From Candidatus Paceibacter sp. (GTDB lineage Bacteria; Patescibacteriota; Patescibacteriia; S139-126), in assembly GCA_020724865.1 (NCBI GenBank), contig DYGA01000006.1, forward strand, positions 1 to 52,318: a stretch of DNA of 52,318 bases, in the 5' to 3' direction. Positions 42,310-50,387 of this stretch are shown here, piece after piece. The notes under the pieces are model-generated. The model was not told the DNA's origin, ran no database searches, and saw only the letters and a list, made by a program, of their open reading frames with translations. The position numbers were made by a program, and so were the translations under genes. The first letter of the stretch is position 1. The number at the start of each line of letters is the position of its first letter.

Positions 42310-44100
42310 CTAAAATTTAATTTTTTGACCAGGTTGTAATAAATTTTTGCTTTTGATTGTGGCTTCTGCTGAATCAGAAATGAAGGGTGGCTTTTGGGGT
42401 TTATTGGATTTATCAATAATTTGTATTTTTCCCAAAGCTTCGCTTAAAGAAATCTCAGCAGGTGTATCTTTTATTACATCCTCAATTATTATCTCTTTTT
42501 TTGGTTTAGTTGAATTTTCATCTTTATTTAATTTATTTTCAACAGACTTCTGGCTATTAATTTGCAAATTGTTAACTTTTGGCACAGCAATTAATTTCTG
42601 TTTATATAGTTTTAAACAATCTGGGCAAAAAACTGGTCTAATCCCATCTGGCTTAAATTTCAAATTAATTTCTTTTTGACAGTTAGAACAAACAGCCGGG
42701 TAAGTTGATTTTTCTGATTTATCTATTTTTTCTTTCGGCTTATTTTCATTTTGATTCTTTTTTTCAACTTTTTCTTTTGCCACAACATCTGTTGACTCAG
42801 ATTCATCCTCAAATCCAGCCCACCTTGCTATTTTATCTTCAATTATTTCTCTTTTAGTAGCATAACGTTCACGGGTAACTTTAATTATTTTTTCGGCATT
42901 AAATTGATCTTTGGGAAATGGAGGTAAAGTAGTTGCTGAAAAAGGATTCGAAGCCACGCCGTCAATCATTAATTTTAAATAAATATCGTACTTAGCTAAA
43001 TTTACTAAATCTGTCTCATCAAAAGTAGGTGTAAATTCTTTGGCTAAAAATTCAGCATCATCCGCACCAACTCGAAATGTAACCAAAGTACCAACATTAC
43101 CAAATACAGCATCTCTCACTCGAGTGGAATCAGACGTAACTAATTGAGCTATATATTGATGGGCAATTATTAGATTTAATCTATACTTTCTAGCTTCTGA
43201 CAAAATATCAGCAAAGGAATTAGTCACAAAATTTTGAAATTCATCTACATATAGATAAAAGTCTTCACGTTGATTTTCTGGTATATCAACCCTGGCCATC
43301 GCCGCCATTTGTATTTTTGTAATCATCATAGCACCAAGTAAGGCTGAGGCATCTTCACCGATTCTACCCTTAGAAAGATTCAATAATAATATTTTTTTAT
43401 TATCCATTATTTCCCGCAAATCAATTGTAGATTTCACCTGACCAACTATATTACGAATCAAAGATAATGATAAAAATTGTCCAACTTTATTTTGGATAGG
43501 CGAAATTGCTTCAACCTGAAATTGTTGATTGTACTTAGGATATTCTTGGGTCCAAAAACTTTTTACTACCGGATCTTTTATTTTTGATACTACCTTTTTT
43601 CTATATTCTTTATCAACCAAAATTCTAGTCACCCCCAATAGCGTAGCTCCCGGATAATCAAGTAAAGCTAAAATGGCATTACGTAATAAATATTCTAATC
43701 TTGGTCCCCACGAGTCTGCCCACAACTTCTTAAAAATACCTATTAAACCAGAAGCTACCAAATTTTTTTTATGAGGTTCATCAATAGATTCTAAAATGTT
43801 AAAAGCTAAAGGATAATCTACGTCGGCAGGATTAAAATAAACCACATCATTTATCCGACTGGTAGGTACCGCATTAAGTAAATCCTCAACCAATTCTCCA
43901 TGCGGATCAACCACAGCTAAACCATTGCCATTGTGTATATCTTGAATGGCCATATTTTTAATCATTTCTGATTTTCCCATACCAGTTTTTCCAATTATAT
44001 ACATATGACGACGTCGATCATCGCGTTTTATACCAAATTCTCTAGTTTGGTTACGAAAATTGGTTTTAGCAAAATAAGTTACTTCGGGATTAAATTTCAT
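42310..44100 (-). CDS. VirD4/TraG-like DNA-binding ATPase (motor half of split pair), 596 aa
   Basis: Homologous to the C-terminal motor of the fused protein at 3966-6392; both share RDDRRRHMYIIG before the P-loop. Walker A GKTGMGKS at 37-44, then VVDPHGEL, and Walker B LYVDEFQNF. The extra C-terminal part is charged and carries a CSNC...CPDC zinc ribbon (about 477-500) absent from the fused paralogue. It has no membrane segment itself; the 509-aa partner 11 bp upstream supplies one. The stop is two bases before the R15P isomerase start, so it is co-transcribed with AMP salvage genes. Confidence 0.87.
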   Translation of the reverse strand: MKFNPEVTYFAKTNFRNQTREFGIKRDDRRRHMYIIGKTGMGKSEMIKNMAIQDIHNGNGLAVVDPHGELVEDLLNAVPTSRINDVVYFNPADVDYPLAFNILESIDEPHKKNLVASGLIGIFKKLWADSWGPRLEYLLRNAILALLDYPGATLLGVTRILVDKEYRKKVVSKIKDPVVKSFWTQEYPKYNQQFQVEAISPIQNKVGQFLSLSLIRNIVGQVKSTIDLREIMDNKKILLLNLSKGRIGEDASALLGAMMITKIQMAAMARVDIPENQREDFYLYVDEFQNFVTNSFADILSEARKYRLNLIIAHQYIAQLVTSDSTRVRDAVFGNVGTLVTFRVGADDAEFLAKEFTPTFDETDLVNLAKYDIYLKLMIDGVASNPFSATTLPPFPKDQFNAEKIIKVTRERYATKREIIEDKIARWAGFEDESESTDVVAKEKVEKKNQNENKPKEKIDKSEKSTYPAVCSNCQKEINLKFKPDGIRPVFCPDCLKLYKQKLIAVPKVNNLQINSQKSVENKLNKDENSTKPKKEIIIEDVIKDTPAEISLSEALGKIQIIDKSNKPQKPPFISDSAEATIKSKNLLQPGQKIKF

Positions 44101-44111
44101 AATTCATAATA

Positions 44112-45641
44112 TTAAAAAGGTAAATTCGCCGGTGGTTGACCTTTTAAATTGTGATCAATTACACTATTTTTTTCAATCTCTAACTGTTTATCAGACAATT
44201 TTTTATTTTCTAAATCATCAATAATCACTTCAAATTCGGGTTCAGATTTAATTTTATTTTTAATAATTTCAGATTTATCGTTCTTTTTCTTTTTATCTTC
44301 TGGAATAATAACTGTAATATTATTATCATCGTCTAATACATTATCAATGGGCAAAGTGGCTGGCGGCTCAGAACGTTTACTGATAACTTTCTTAACCAAT
44401 GGAGCCTTTACTGATACATTGGGAAAATGGTAAACCGTTGCTAATTCTTCGATATTTAATATAAAAGGATTAGAACCAAATTTTGCATCGCCAATTCTAT
44501 TTTTATAAGCATACATAATCTTTGTTTGTTTTTTGGCTATTCTTTTATCAACTCGCCAATAATCAGCTGAAGTAGTGGTGGTTTTTACCTTGGTAAAAAA
44601 GTTCATATTTAGTGTATTAAATTGATTGATACCACCCATAATTGGTGCTACTCCGCGATTTTTATCAAAAATTTCTCTTCTTGATAAATAAATAAATCGA
44701 AATTTGGTTAAAAACCCAATTTTAGACATTTTTTCTTCAATTGCCTGCAAAATATCTTTTTGCCCGCTGGTTAAATATAACATTTTATTGGGCGCTTCTT
44801 CCTTTTTACCCTGCACATCAGCTGACCCTTCAGCATTTACGACTAAGGTATCACCTAAAAATTTCATAAAAGACAAAAATGGAGACGTTAAATAATAACC
44901 CAGATCTTTTTTTACTGGCTGTTTTTCACCAATAATTTTTTTAATTTCTTTTTCACATTCTAATTTCCAACTGTCACCAGTCGGAGTAATAATCCACTGT
45001 AAACAAACAAATTCTCCTCGTCGTAAATGAGACATAGCTTCAAGTAAGGAAGATAATGGGTCTTTTATTTCTTGTGATAAGGTATGTTCAAATTTAGGAT
45101 AGGTTCTGATGGGATAAGGATTTTTATTGCCAAGTTTTAAATCTGTTCCCCATAAATTATAGGTATCATTGGGAAATTCATTGGGAAAATTTTCAGTATA
45201 ATCTGGTATTTCCATTATTTCGGCATCAGGATATTGGGCAAAAAAGGCTGCCTCAACAACATCACGAAACTTTTCGGGTGTATAAATAATATATTGAATA
45301 TACCCCTCCAAACTAACTAGTTCTAAACTAAAAGATAATTGATGAACACCTAACCAATATTTTTCATATAAATTGGGGTTGCTTAAAGTCCCAGCCAAAG
45401 TAGCAAATACTTGCTCGACTGCCTTAGGTGATTGTTCATTGTTTTTAGGAATATCAACCGCTAACAAAATAAATTTTGTATTTTTCAAAAATTTGTTTTG
45501 CCGAGCTGGTAACCAAAACCAAAATATAAAAATTTTAAAAATAAACAACAAAAAAAATAGGGCCAATATACTTAGCACTACTACACCGACAATAGAAAAT
45601 AACTTTGGATTTAAATTTAAAAATGATAGGTCAATAACCAT
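44112..45641 (-). CDS. Membrane partner of VirD4-like ATPase (N-terminal half of split pair), 509 aa
   Basis: An N-terminal membrane segment at about 15-40 is followed by a domain matching residues 35-390 of the fused ATPase at 3966-6392: compare AAFFAQYPDAEIMEIPDY here with IHAQYPQAVVEQIEDY there, and the shared EELATVYHFPN / EELASIYHFPS. The last 110 residues are charged, low-complexity and probably disordered. It presumably anchors the soluble motor encoded next. No enzymatic motif seen. Three bases after the sigma-4/HARE regulator. Confidence 0.82.
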   Translation of the reverse strand: MVIDLSFLNLNPKLFSIVGVVVLSILALFFLLFIFKIFIFWFWLPARQNKFLKNTKFILLAVDIPKNNEQSPKAVEQVFATLAGTLSNPNLYEKYWLGVHQLSFSLELVSLEGYIQYIIYTPEKFRDVVEAAFFAQYPDAEIMEIPDYTENFPNEFPNDTYNLWGTDLKLGNKNPYPIRTYPKFEHTLSQEIKDPLSSLLEAMSHLRRGEFVCLQWIITPTGDSWKLECEKEIKKIIGEKQPVKKDLGYYLTSPFLSFMKFLGDTLVVNAEGSADVQGKKEEAPNKMLYLTSGQKDILQAIEEKMSKIGFLTKFRFIYLSRREIFDKNRGVAPIMGGINQFNTLNMNFFTKVKTTTTSADYWRVDKRIAKKQTKIMYAYKNRIGDAKFGSNPFILNIEELATVYHFPNVSVKAPLVKKVISKRSEPPATLPIDNVLDDDNNITVIIPEDKKKKNDKSEIIKNKIKSEPEFEVIIDDLENKKLSDKQLEIEKNSVIDHNLKGQPPANLPF

Positions 45642-45644
45642 AAT

Positions 45645-46766
45645 TTATTGATCGGATGCTAATTTATAGGTACCATCTGGATTTTTAATAAACCTTTTTT
45701 TATTCATTAACGACAAAACAATAGTACTTTCTTTTACTAACCTTTTTTTTAGAACTTCTTTAATTATTTCCGTTTTATTTAAAGGACGATCAGAATTCTT
45801 TATTATTTCAACTATTACATCAGCTACAACTCCTGGTTTATAACCCCATTCTTTCAAAGCATAAATACCACGGCCAATTAAAACATAACGTTCGTGATCT
45901 AATATTAACTCATTGTGAATAGTGGCCGGATGAGCTTTTTTCCCATCAAAACCAGTTTCGTTTATTTTTTGAGCGATATCGCGAAAATGCATCGGTTTGC
46001 CGTTATGTTTTAAAATCAAATAAATCTTATCATTCATACGGCGTGGAGTAATCAAATTCCAACTTCTCAATCCCCAATCATTAAAGGGGTTCATTTTAAG
46101 TTTTTTTGATAATTTAATAAAAGATAAAAAAATATCTTTATTTAAATTCTTTACCCATGGCAACTCATTAACTTCTTTTTTAAATCTCAACCAAAGCTCA
46201 TCATCTGCAAATAATCTGTTTTCTTTTTTTACAATATCCTCTGTAGTTGTGATGACATTTTCCAAGATCTCAAAATTAAAATCTGGCAACTGCCAGCCCG
46301 TTTTAATATTTTTTGAATCTTTTATTTGCAAAAAATTATCTTTAATTAATTCCAAAAAAAATAAAATAAAATTGACTTCAATTTTTTCATTGACAGATTC
46401 CTTAAGTTTCTTTACTAGCTCATTATATTCAATTACCCCGCCACTATCCTTTATCAATTGTTCCACAACTAATAATGACTGATTTAAATCCCTATTTTCT
46501 TTAAAAATTTTTTTGAGCATCTTAATAGTAGCCACTTCAATTTGTCTGACTCTTTCTCTGGTGATATTATATTTTTTACCAATATCCTCTAAAGTGTATT
46601 TTTCCTGTTTTTCGTCAAGTCCGTGACGCAGATAAATTACATTTTTTTCTCTGTCCGGCAAATCAGCAAGTAATTTTTCTACTATTAATTTAGGATTGAA
46701 AAGTTCTTTTTCTTCCTTAATTTGTGTAGCAATAACTTTTTCTAAAATTGATTCGTTTTCTGACAT
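45645..46766 (-). CDS. Sigma-region-4-like HTH plus HARE-HTH regulator
   Basis: 373 residues. Residues 35-86 match sigma-70 region 4 (LPDREKNVIYLRHGL, then LEDIGKKYNITRERVRQIE), which binds -35 elements. There are no regions 2 or 3, so it cannot be a complete sigma factor. Residues about 244-312 look like a HARE-HTH domain (PMHFRDIAQKINETGF, YVLIGRGIYALKEWGY), as in the RNA polymerase delta subunit, followed by another winged-helix-like end. It leads the operon of the split ATPase and AMP-RuBisCO genes and could control it. Targets unknown. Confidence 0.85.
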   Translation of the reverse strand: MSENESILEKVIATQIKEEKELFNPKLIVEKLLADLPDREKNVIYLRHGLDEKQEKYTLEDIGKKYNITRERVRQIEVATIKMLKKIFKENRDLNQSLLVVEQLIKDSGGVIEYNELVKKLKESVNEKIEVNFILFFLELIKDNFLQIKDSKNIKTGWQLPDFNFEILENVITTTEDIVKKENRLFADDELWLRFKKEVNELPWVKNLNKDIFLSFIKLSKKLKMNPFNDWGLRSWNLITPRRMNDKIYLILKHNGKPMHFRDIAQKINETGFDGKKAHPATIHNELILDHERYVLIGRGIYALKEWGYKPGVVADVIVEIIKNSDRPLNKTEIIKEVLKKRLVKESTIVLSLMNKKRFIKNPDGTYKLASDQ

Positions 46767-46789
46767 AAATAAATAATTATCTTAATATA

Positions 46790-46818
46790 AGTATACCAAA
46801 TTTTTGCTTTTATGTCAA
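46790..46818 (-). promoter_or_regulatory. Strong sigma-70 promoter of regulator-ATPase-RuBisCO operon
   Basis: Minus-strand TTGACA (46818-46813), 17-bp spacer, TATACT (46795-46790) preceded by TGG, an extended -10. The leader is about 17 nt. It lies just beyond the terminator of the peroxiredoxin operon. No other convincing promoter interrupts the seven genes down to AMP phosphorylase. Confidence 0.8.
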
Positions 46819-46834
46819 ATCTATGTGTTTTAAA

Positions 46835-46860
46835 AAACAAGACAATTTTATGTCTTGTTT
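46835..46860 (-). terminator. Rho-independent terminator after peroxiredoxin operon
   Basis: Ten-bp perfect stem AAACAAGACA / TGTCTTGTTT with a six-base loop, followed on the minus strand by further T residues, 29 bp after the peroxiredoxin stop. Confidence 0.75.
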
Positions 46861-46889
46861 GTTTATAATAAATAATAAAACGGCCAAAG

Positions 46890-47360
46890 CTAATTTTTAA
46901 AATTTTTAATATCATTAATTATCTCCAGCGGATGTTGCTTTATATCAAATTTACTATATATTTTGACAATTTTACCTAAGGGATCTATTAAAAAAGTATT
47001 TCTTAAAATAGTTTTTATTTTTTTACCAAAAAAAATTTTTTCCCTATAAACATGATACTTTTTTATTACTTGTCTATTTTCATCAACCAATAAAGTAAAA
47101 GGTAAATTAAATTTATTAATAAATTTATTATGAGATTCTTTACTATCAGCACTTACCCCAAAAATCTTTATTTTTTCTTTTTGGAAACTTAGATAATTAT
47201 CCCTAAAAGCACAAGCTTCTAGAGTGCAACCGGGGGTGTTGTCTTTTGGATAAAAATACAAAACAACCCAATGGCCGCGATAATCACTCAATTTATGCTT
47301 TTTACCCAGATGATCAACCAAAATAAAATCAGGAGCAAATTTTCCTAAAAGTTTATTCAT
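46890..47360 (-). CDS. bcp: Thioredoxin-dependent peroxiredoxin (Bcp/PrxQ type)
   Basis: Reduces hydrogen peroxide and organic peroxides. Peroxidatic Cys in TPGCTLEAC with the second Cys five residues on, the Bcp/PrxQ arrangement. PKDNTPGC, GVSADSKESHNKF and LVDENRQVIKKY are typical. The ATG at 47360 gives 156 residues, the family norm, and overlaps the EamA stop (ATGA); the longer frame to 47420 is antisense-free but non-homologous and rejected. Confidence 0.94.
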   Translation of the reverse strand: MNKLLGKFAPDFILVDHLGKKHKLSDYRGHWVVLYFYPKDNTPGCTLEACAFRDNYLSFQKEKIKIFGVSADSKESHNKFINKFNLPFTLLVDENRQVIKKYHVYREKIFFGKKIKTILRNTFLIDPLGKIVKIYSKFDIKQHPLEIINDIKNFKN

Positions 47361-47779
47361 TTCAAACTTATTAATATGGCGCCAACAGCCATCATTAAAC
47401 TGCCTACTACACTTTTCCAACTAAAACCTTCGCTTAAAAAAATTCCTGCTAAAAGTACGACAAAAACTATACTTAATCTATCAATAGCTGCAACTTTGGT
47501 AGCTACTCCTGATTTTAAAGCATAAAAATAAAACAACCACGATAATGCCCCAGCAACTCCCGCTAATACTATCAACCACCAGTCACGACTTTGAATTGAC
47601 GACCAAGTAAAACCACGCCATTTACCAAAGGCTAAACTAACAAACACTAAAAATAAAGCCATAATCACAGAACGAATAGTGGTCGCCAAAGTAGAATCAA
47701 TATTTTTAAGTCCTAATTTGCCAAAAATGGCTACCAAAGCAGCAGTAAAAGCGGCTAAAAATGCATATAATTGCCACAT
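47357..47779 (-). CDS. EamA/DMT-family transporter, half-size
   Basis: 140 residues with about five membrane segments and one EamA domain (GKLGLKNIDSTLATTIRS, WLFYFYALKSGVATKVAAID, GIFLSEGFSWKSVVGSLMM). Most DMT exporters have two such domains; this one would work as a dimer, as small DMT proteins do. The substrate is unknown. Three bases after the PGI/PMI gene. Confidence 0.88.
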   Translation of the reverse strand: MWQLYAFLAAFTAALVAIFGKLGLKNIDSTLATTIRSVIMALFLVFVSLAFGKWRGFTWSSIQSRDWWLIVLAGVAGALSWLFYFYALKSGVATKVAAIDRLSIVFVVLLAGIFLSEGFSWKSVVGSLMMAVGAILISLK

Positions 47780-47782
47780 ATA

Positions 47783-48760
47783 TTAATGATTTATTCTTTT
47801 TTTAAATTCTTCTACCATAGGCACTTTTTCTGCCTCATGATTAAAATGTTTAGCTAAATAATAAGCCGTCCAATCGGCTAAAATCAAGCTGGAAAAAACT
47901 TTTACTAAAATATTATTCCCTGTCAAAAATATATTCTTTACGGGAAGTCGCTTTTCATGATAAAGCTGATATAAAACTTCCATTCTTTTACGATTTTTAG
48001 GGTGATCCAAATCATCCAATAAAAAAAGTATGTAAAAACGGTCTGCCAAATAGCGACTGTTATCCGACAAATCAAAACCAGTCATTTCATTGTGGTTAAG
48101 TTCAGGAATCAGATTGTAAAATGCAGGAATTTTACCAGTCTCATTAAATTTAATTTTCCAATTATAAGCAAGGCTATAATTTCTTGTACTAGCTATAATC
48201 AGAGGTACAAAACCTGCTATTTCATCAGCTAAATCTTTGCCCTGCAAATTTAAATTGGTCATTTGTAAAGTAAGTTCTTCAGCAGTTTTAATAGCTTGTT
48301 TACTAATAGCGTCTTTTTTCATCACCGATAAAAGTGCCATAAAACTATAACCTAAAGCATTTCTCGGTTGTATGCCGGTATTAGGTATTTTTATAAATGG
48401 AATCTTATCTTTTTTAGCCAATTCCAATAAAATACCTCCGACTGTAACAACTATTCGGGGCAAATCTTTACTCTTGGCAACACGATAGCCGTCAATAGTT
48501 TCCTCGGTATTACCAGAATATGAACTAAAAATAAATAAACATTTATCTAATTGATCTGATGGTATGTGCGGCAAACCATAATCAGAGTGAATCACTAAAT
48601 CAACTTCAGGGTCAATATTTTTTATAATATCAGCGGCCAAATGTGAACCACCCATACCACAGACTATATATTTTTTATATTTATTTAAATCTGTTTTGAT
48701 CGACAATTCTGGCTTAAATAAAAATTGACTAGGAAAATCTTTTATCACTTGGTCCATCAT
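47783..48760 (-). CDS. Bifunctional phosphoglucose/phosphomannose isomerase
   Basis: Interconverts fructose-6-P with glucose-6-P and mannose-6-P, feeding both glycolysis and the sugar-nucleotide supply for the polysaccharide locus. 325 residues with two SIS domains: IVCGMGGSHLAADI, FSSYSGNTEETIDGY, and the PGI/PMI signature around PELNHNEMTGFD. The family is best known from Crenarchaeota and some bacteria. Starts one base after the DsbA-like gene. Confidence 0.9.
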   Translation of the reverse strand: MMDQVIKDFPSQFLFKPELSIKTDLNKYKKYIVCGMGGSHLAADIIKNIDPEVDLVIHSDYGLPHIPSDQLDKCLFIFSSYSGNTEETIDGYRVAKSKDLPRIVVTVGGILLELAKKDKIPFIKIPNTGIQPRNALGYSFMALLSVMKKDAISKQAIKTAEELTLQMTNLNLQGKDLADEIAGFVPLIIASTRNYSLAYNWKIKFNETGKIPAFYNLIPELNHNEMTGFDLSDNSRYLADRFYILFLLDDLDHPKNRKRMEVLYQLYHEKRLPVKNIFLTGNNILVKVFSSLILADWTAYYLAKHFNHEAEKVPMVEEFKKRINH

Positions 48761-48761
48761 A

Positions 48762-49475
48762 TTATTTTTTACTTATATTAATTAATTCTACCCAAGTTTC
48801 GTATGGCACAACTCCTTCTAATTTTTGACCGTTGATAAAAAATGTAGGTGTTGCTCTAACTCCTAAATCATAAGCATCACTCATATCCTGTTGCACTTCA
48901 TTTCTATATTTACCTATTTCTAAACAATTGGTAAATTTTTCTAAATCTAGATTTAATCTTTGCGCGTAGATTAATAAATAACCTAAATCGAGCTTATCTT
49001 GATTTTGAAATAACAAATCATGATATTCCCAAAACTTTTCTTGATCAAAGGCGCATTGTGCAGCTTCAGCAGCCAATTGAGCTTGCGGATGAATATCAAT
49101 AATAGGAAAATCCCGATATATAAAATAAACATCATTAGGATAAGATCTTAATAATTGCCTGATTATCGAGTGGGCCTGAGCACAATAAGGACATTGAAAA
49201 TCAGAAAATTCAACAATTTGTAATGGGGCCTGAGGATTTCCTAAACTAGGATCTGTGCTACTGTACATTTTTTCATAGCTGACTGACTGATCGGAGTTGA
49301 ACTGGGAGATATCAACTTTGCGTGAATTTAAATAAGCTAATAATATAGATATGGCTACCCAAATCAAACATATAAAAATTAAAAATATAATAAACCAAAA
49401 ACGCCAATATTGATAAAATTTTCTTTTAGTTAATTTGTTTTCAGTTTGGTTGTTTGTCTGATTTATATTATCCAT
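48762..49475 (-). CDS. Membrane-anchored DsbA-like thiol oxidoreductase (CPYC)
   Basis: Signal anchor at about 26-47, thioredoxin fold with active site C95-P-Y-C98, and cis-proline loop ATPTFFINGQ. Outward-facing disulphide oxidase of the BdbD/DsbA type; 237 residues. First gene of a unit with PGI/PMI, EamA and Bcp. The extended -10 TGGTATAAT ends six bases before its ATG. Confidence 0.92.
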   Translation of the reverse strand: MDNINQTNNQTENKLTKRKFYQYWRFWFIIFLIFICLIWVAISILLAYLNSRKVDISQFNSDQSVSYEKMYSSTDPSLGNPQAPLQIVEFSDFQCPYCAQAHSIIRQLLRSYPNDVYFIYRDFPIIDIHPQAQLAAEAAQCAFDQEKFWEYHDLLFQNQDKLDLGYLLIYAQRLNLDLEKFTNCLEIGKYRNEVQQDMSDAYDLGVRATPTFFINGQKLEGVVPYETWVELINISKK

Positions 49476-49481
49476 TATTTA

Positions 49482-49490
49482 ATTATACCA
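49482..49490 (-). promoter_or_regulatory. Extended -10 promoter, leaderless, for DsbA-like operon
   Basis: Minus-strand TGGTATAAT followed by six bases and ATG at 49475. It lies downstream of the terminator at 49530-49558, so it opens a new unit. Confidence 0.65.
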
Positions 49491-49529
49491 AATTTTGCTT
49501 CCCTAAGCACATTATAAAATTTATCTAAC

Positions 49530-49558
49530 AAACCCCCCAGCTAAGAGCTGGGGGGTTT
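49530..49558 (-). terminator. Strong rho-independent terminator between the two DsbA-like genes
   Basis: Thirteen-bp perfect stem AAACCCCCCAGCT / AGCTGGGGGGTTT around AAG. On the minus strand it ends 10 bp after the stop of the gene at 49569-50336. Confidence 0.9.
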
Positions 49559-49568
49559 TAAATACAAA

Positions 49569-50336
49569 TTAATTTTGTAACAGTGGATCTAAAATTGATT
49601 TCACATTGGCAAGAGGTAAAGCTCCGTTGATGGGCACCTTTTTCCCATCTCGGGTTATGGCAATTGAATAAGGTGTCCCCTGTCCACCACTATTAATAGC
49701 ATCTTGGTATTGACTTTGCACTTTATCTTTATAAGTTCCATCATTTAAACACTTGTTAAAGCTGGCTTCATTAACACCAACGTCTTTAGCAAAACCAACT
49801 AAATCATCAACACTTTCGCTATATAAACGATCAAGGTAAGTCCAAAAAGCTTCATTTCCGCCCAAAGCTGCTACACATTCAGAGGCCTCAGCTTTTTTTC
49901 TCGCTTCCGGATGAAGTGAATCAAGGGGAAAATGTCTATACACCCAAGCTACTTTACCTTGATATTCATCTAAGATTTGTTGCATAGTGGGATGAAATCT
50001 TTGGCAAAACGGACAATCAATATCAGAGTATTCAACAATTACTACCTGAGCAGTTTCAACATTTCCTCGAATATGGTCTTCTGTAGTAATCGGAGAATTA
50101 TTTATTTCTCCTGATGTGCCTGTGCCGGTATTAGTACCAGCTGTCGGAGCATTGTCTGTCGGCTGATTAAAATCAGCTAACAATTTATCATTGGTTTTAG
50201 CAGTTTTAGCTACACCATCGGTAAAGAGTAACCAAAAAAATCCAATACTGAAAATTATTAGCAATGTGGTTACAATGCCAAAAACAAATGATTTACCTGG
50301 ACCTAAGTATTCAAACAAATTTGGTTTTTTATCCAT
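49569..50336 (-). CDS. Membrane-anchored DsbA-like thiol oxidoreductase (CPFC)
   Basis: Membrane anchor at about 17-38, a T/G-rich linker, then a thioredoxin fold with C108-P-F-C111 and cis-proline loop GQGTPYSIAI. 255 residues. Paralogous in design to the CPYC protein next door but with its own promoter and terminator, so the pair may differ in substrates. No DsbB or VKOR-like re-oxidant is visible in the window. Confidence 0.92.
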   Translation of the reverse strand: MDKKPNLFEYLGPGKSFVFGIVTTLLIIFSIGFFWLLFTDGVAKTAKTNDKLLADFNQPTDNAPTAGTNTGTGTSGEINNSPITTEDHIRGNVETAQVVIVEYSDIDCPFCQRFHPTMQQILDEYQGKVAWVYRHFPLDSLHPEARKKAEASECVAALGGNEAFWTYLDRLYSESVDDLVGFAKDVGVNEASFNKCLNDGTYKDKVQSQYQDAINSGGQGTPYSIAITRDGKKVPINGALPLANVKSILDPLLQN

Positions 50337-50353
50337 ATATTATAAAAAAGTTA

Positions 50354-50382
50354 ATTATAAAAAACTAAAATAATCATAACAA
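50354..50382 (-). promoter_or_regulatory. Probable promoter for CPFC DsbA-like gene
   Basis: Minus-strand TTGTTA (50382-50377), 17-bp spacer, TATAAT (50359-50354), leaving about 10 nt of leader. A second TATAAT lies two bases before the ATG and is too close to serve. Confidence 0.5.
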
Positions 50383-50387
50383 AAAAA

